Of a stretch of DNA of 21,190 bases, positions 21,006 to 21,190 are shown in pieces. The DNA is taken from positions 1 to 21,190 of IMG/VR virus record IMGVR_UViG_3300001683_000100, one strand, 5' to 3'. The notes below the pieces were generated by a model. The model did no database searches. It was not told the DNA's origin and saw nothing but the letters and a program-made list of their open reading frames with translations. Within the stretch, counting starts at the first letter, position 1. Each line of letters starts with the position of its first letter. Origin of the DNA: a virus. The position numbers and the translations under genes are program-made.

Positions 21006-21190
21006 TGGAGCCGGGCGGAATTGAACCGCCGTGTTCTCTGTTTTCTTCGTAAAGTCATTCACAACTTAGTTAGTTTCAAATCGGTAGAAACCAACAAACC
21101 ACCATCGAGTTCGTAACCTCGACTCCGACAACATATCTCTGTGTTGCTCAGGGATAGTTTCCACTAAGGTAGGATTCTATCTCACCCAAC
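21006..21190 (-). ncRNA. ssrA: tmRNA (ssrA), 3' portion, truncated by the window edge
   Basis: The minus strand ends with a tRNA-like T-arm GGCGG-TTCAATT-CCGCC followed by CGGCTCC and discriminator A (21006). The next bases are CTA, so CCA is not encoded. Upstream, CTAAGTTGTGAATG resembles the conserved helix after the pseudoknots of bacterial tmRNA (E. coli CUAAGCAUGUAG). There is no anticodon arm at tRNA spacing, which rules out a normal tRNA. Further upstream are self-pairing segments, TCGAG with CTCGA around a loop, and GTTTC with GAAAC, as expected for pseudoknots. About 185 bases are visible; by comparison with tmRNAs of about 350 bases, the tag-peptide segment and the 5' tRNA-like half lie outside. 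It presumably rescues stalled ribosomes during infection with SmpB from the host. I see no smpB in the window. Confidence 0.78.

Noticed and set aside
21006-21080. An ordinary tRNA gene ending with GGCTCCA.
   Set aside because: The T-arm is good, but no anticodon stem-loop or D-arm lies at the right spacing upstream; the sequence instead fits the tmRNA 3' domain.

Overview
The window is part of the genome of an uncultivated, AT-rich tailed phage with a contractile tail (T4-like myovirus). The case rests on a gene-6-type baseplate wedge protein, a gene-25-type wedge/lysozyme-fold protein, a gene-5-type spike protein, a very large baseplate/tail protein with a tail-protein-I-like segment, and a gp55-type late sigma factor. 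T4-type late promoter octamers (TATAAATA and NATAAATA) occur in the gaps between genes. The overall style resembles T4-like phages of marine bacteria. Most genes have GGAG or AGGAG ribosome binding sites. The host is not identifiable: the histone-H1-like gene would fit a Bacteroidota-type host, but the strong Shine-Dalgarno sites would not, so I leave it open. No integrase, tRNA cluster, CRISPR array or insertion sequence was seen.

All genes but one lie on the minus strand, so the natural reading direction is from high to low coordinates. At the right edge, 21190-21006 is the 3' portion of a tmRNA (ssrA). Then come a 61-residue histone-H1-like protein, a membrane-anchored 3D-domain (cell-wall type) protein that is broken by a frameshift, a D12-class adenine methyltransferase behind a sigma70-like promoter, an HD-domain phosphohydrolase, a small membrane protein and the late sigma factor. 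This unit ends at a strong bidirectional terminator at 17465-17504.

The only plus-strand gene (17223-17444) is a 73-residue hydrophobic protein. It is preceded by three exact TATAAATA octamers, two of them in tandem, has a strong ribosome binding site, and ends at the same terminator. Its composition is clearly less AT-rich than its surroundings. This looks like a dedicated, strongly expressed late cassette.

From 17070 leftwards runs the tail/baseplate operon: a small conserved protein, the spike protein, a 471-residue unknown, a 165-residue unknown, gp25-like, gp6-like, a DNRLRE-like stalk protein, a 178-residue Ser/Gly-tailed protein, the 1835-residue tail protein, two related 225/158-residue proteins, a basic 163-residue protein and two related tail proteins sharing a C-terminal module. 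Start and stop codons overlap as TAATG at five junctions and as ATGA at two, so many are translationally coupled. At the far left a secreted protein begins at a TTG start and runs out of the window.

Most notable are the frameshifted 3D-domain gene with a perfect hairpin next to the break, the forward late cassette, oppositely oriented late-promoter motifs in each main gap, the phage-borne tmRNA, the histone-H1-like protein and a LamG-like domain apparently split by a carbohydrate-binding-like module.
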